DNA of 39,907 nucleotides from Planctomycetota bacterium (GTDB taxonomy: Bacteria > Planctomycetota > UBA1135 > JAKEFM01). Shown piece after piece: positions 39,881 to 39,907 of this stretch (the first letter of the stretch is position 1; each line of letters starts with the position of its first letter). Made by a program: the position numbers and the translations under genes. Where the stretch lies: assembly GCA_022616055.1 (NCBI GenBank), contig JAKEFM010000012.1, positions 1 to 39,907 of the forward strand, in the 5' to 3' direction. A model generated the notes under the pieces. It had not been told where the DNA came from, did not search any database, and was given only the letters and a program-made list of their open reading frames with translations.

Positions 39881-39907
39881 ATGCTCGTCCCCCTCGAACG
39901 CAACCTC
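39881..39907 (+). CDS. Start of a gene cut by the window end
   Basis: ATG39881 is preceded at six bases by a strong AAGGAGA ribosome site and opens an uninterrupted frame, MLVPLERNL, to the last base. The upstream promoter-like region supports a real gene. Nine residues are too few to say what it is. Confidence 0.5.

Noticed and set aside
1..39907. tRNA, rRNA, CRISPR arrays, insertion sequences, attachment sites
   Set aside because: I looked for cloverleaf-like arms, regularly spaced repeats and transposase motifs and saw none. A tRNAscan-SE or Infernal run would be needed to exclude small RNAs.

Overview
This window is very GC-rich (about 70% or more) bacterial DNA with dense, overlapping genes. 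Two loci for lipid A and LPS inner core (LpxK, LpxL-type acyltransferase, HldE, WaaF-, WaaG- and WaaP-like proteins) show a Gram-negative cell. Several features suggest a planctomycete or a similarly GC-rich relative: an RNA polymerase sigma factor translationally coupled to a large membrane Ser/Thr kinase, many secreted FG-GAP, beta-helix and Cys-rich proteins, and frequent GTG/TTG starts. The phylum is my inference. No rRNA, tRNA, CRISPR or insertion sequence was recognised.

Layout. 1-900: a poly-C edge, a candidate promoter, and a secreted thioredoxin-fold-like protein whose signal peptide and mature part lie in one frame split only by a UGA followed by a Cys codon; this is a possible selenoprotein. 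933-8944: a tightly coupled envelope operon of a GT4 glycosyltransferase, a tandem LPS-kinase-like protein, LpxK, LpxL, a deoxyhypusine-synthase-like protein, HldE and a TauE/SafE permease. 9250-12800: a secreted beta-helix protein, then a gene graveyard holding a frameshifted ORF, an amidohydrolase with most of its barrel and its metal ligands missing, and the C-terminal scrap of an M28 peptidase whose intact paralogue lies at 19018-20094. 12801-18912: an FG-GAP secreted protein, a lone sigma region-4 protein, and the sigma/kinase pair. 19018-21381: M28 peptidase and glutamate dehydrogenase.

21601-22784: two tandem paralogous Cys-containing secreted proteins, each followed by a good hairpin terminator. 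22858-26403: a second LPS-core locus (WaaP-like kinase, WaaG-like transferase, WaaF) with a pseudopilin gene on the opposite strand. 26864-31626: a leucine/isovalerate degradation operon (biotin carboxylase, separate biotin carrier, HMG-CoA lyase, methylglutaconyl-CoA hydratase-like protein, carboxyltransferase). 31774-34245: a carboxypeptidase-regulatory-repeat protein and a broken FG-GAP gene. 34434-38652 (minus): TldD, TldE, a CBS-domain protein and a matrixin-type protease. 38706-39557: a GIY-YIG/DUF4357 protein of visibly lower GC. The window ends in the first codons of another gene at 39881.

The strongest candidates for something new are the UGA-containing secreted protein with a SECIS-like hairpin, and the deoxyhypusine-synthase-like protein locked between lipid A acylation and heptose activation genes.
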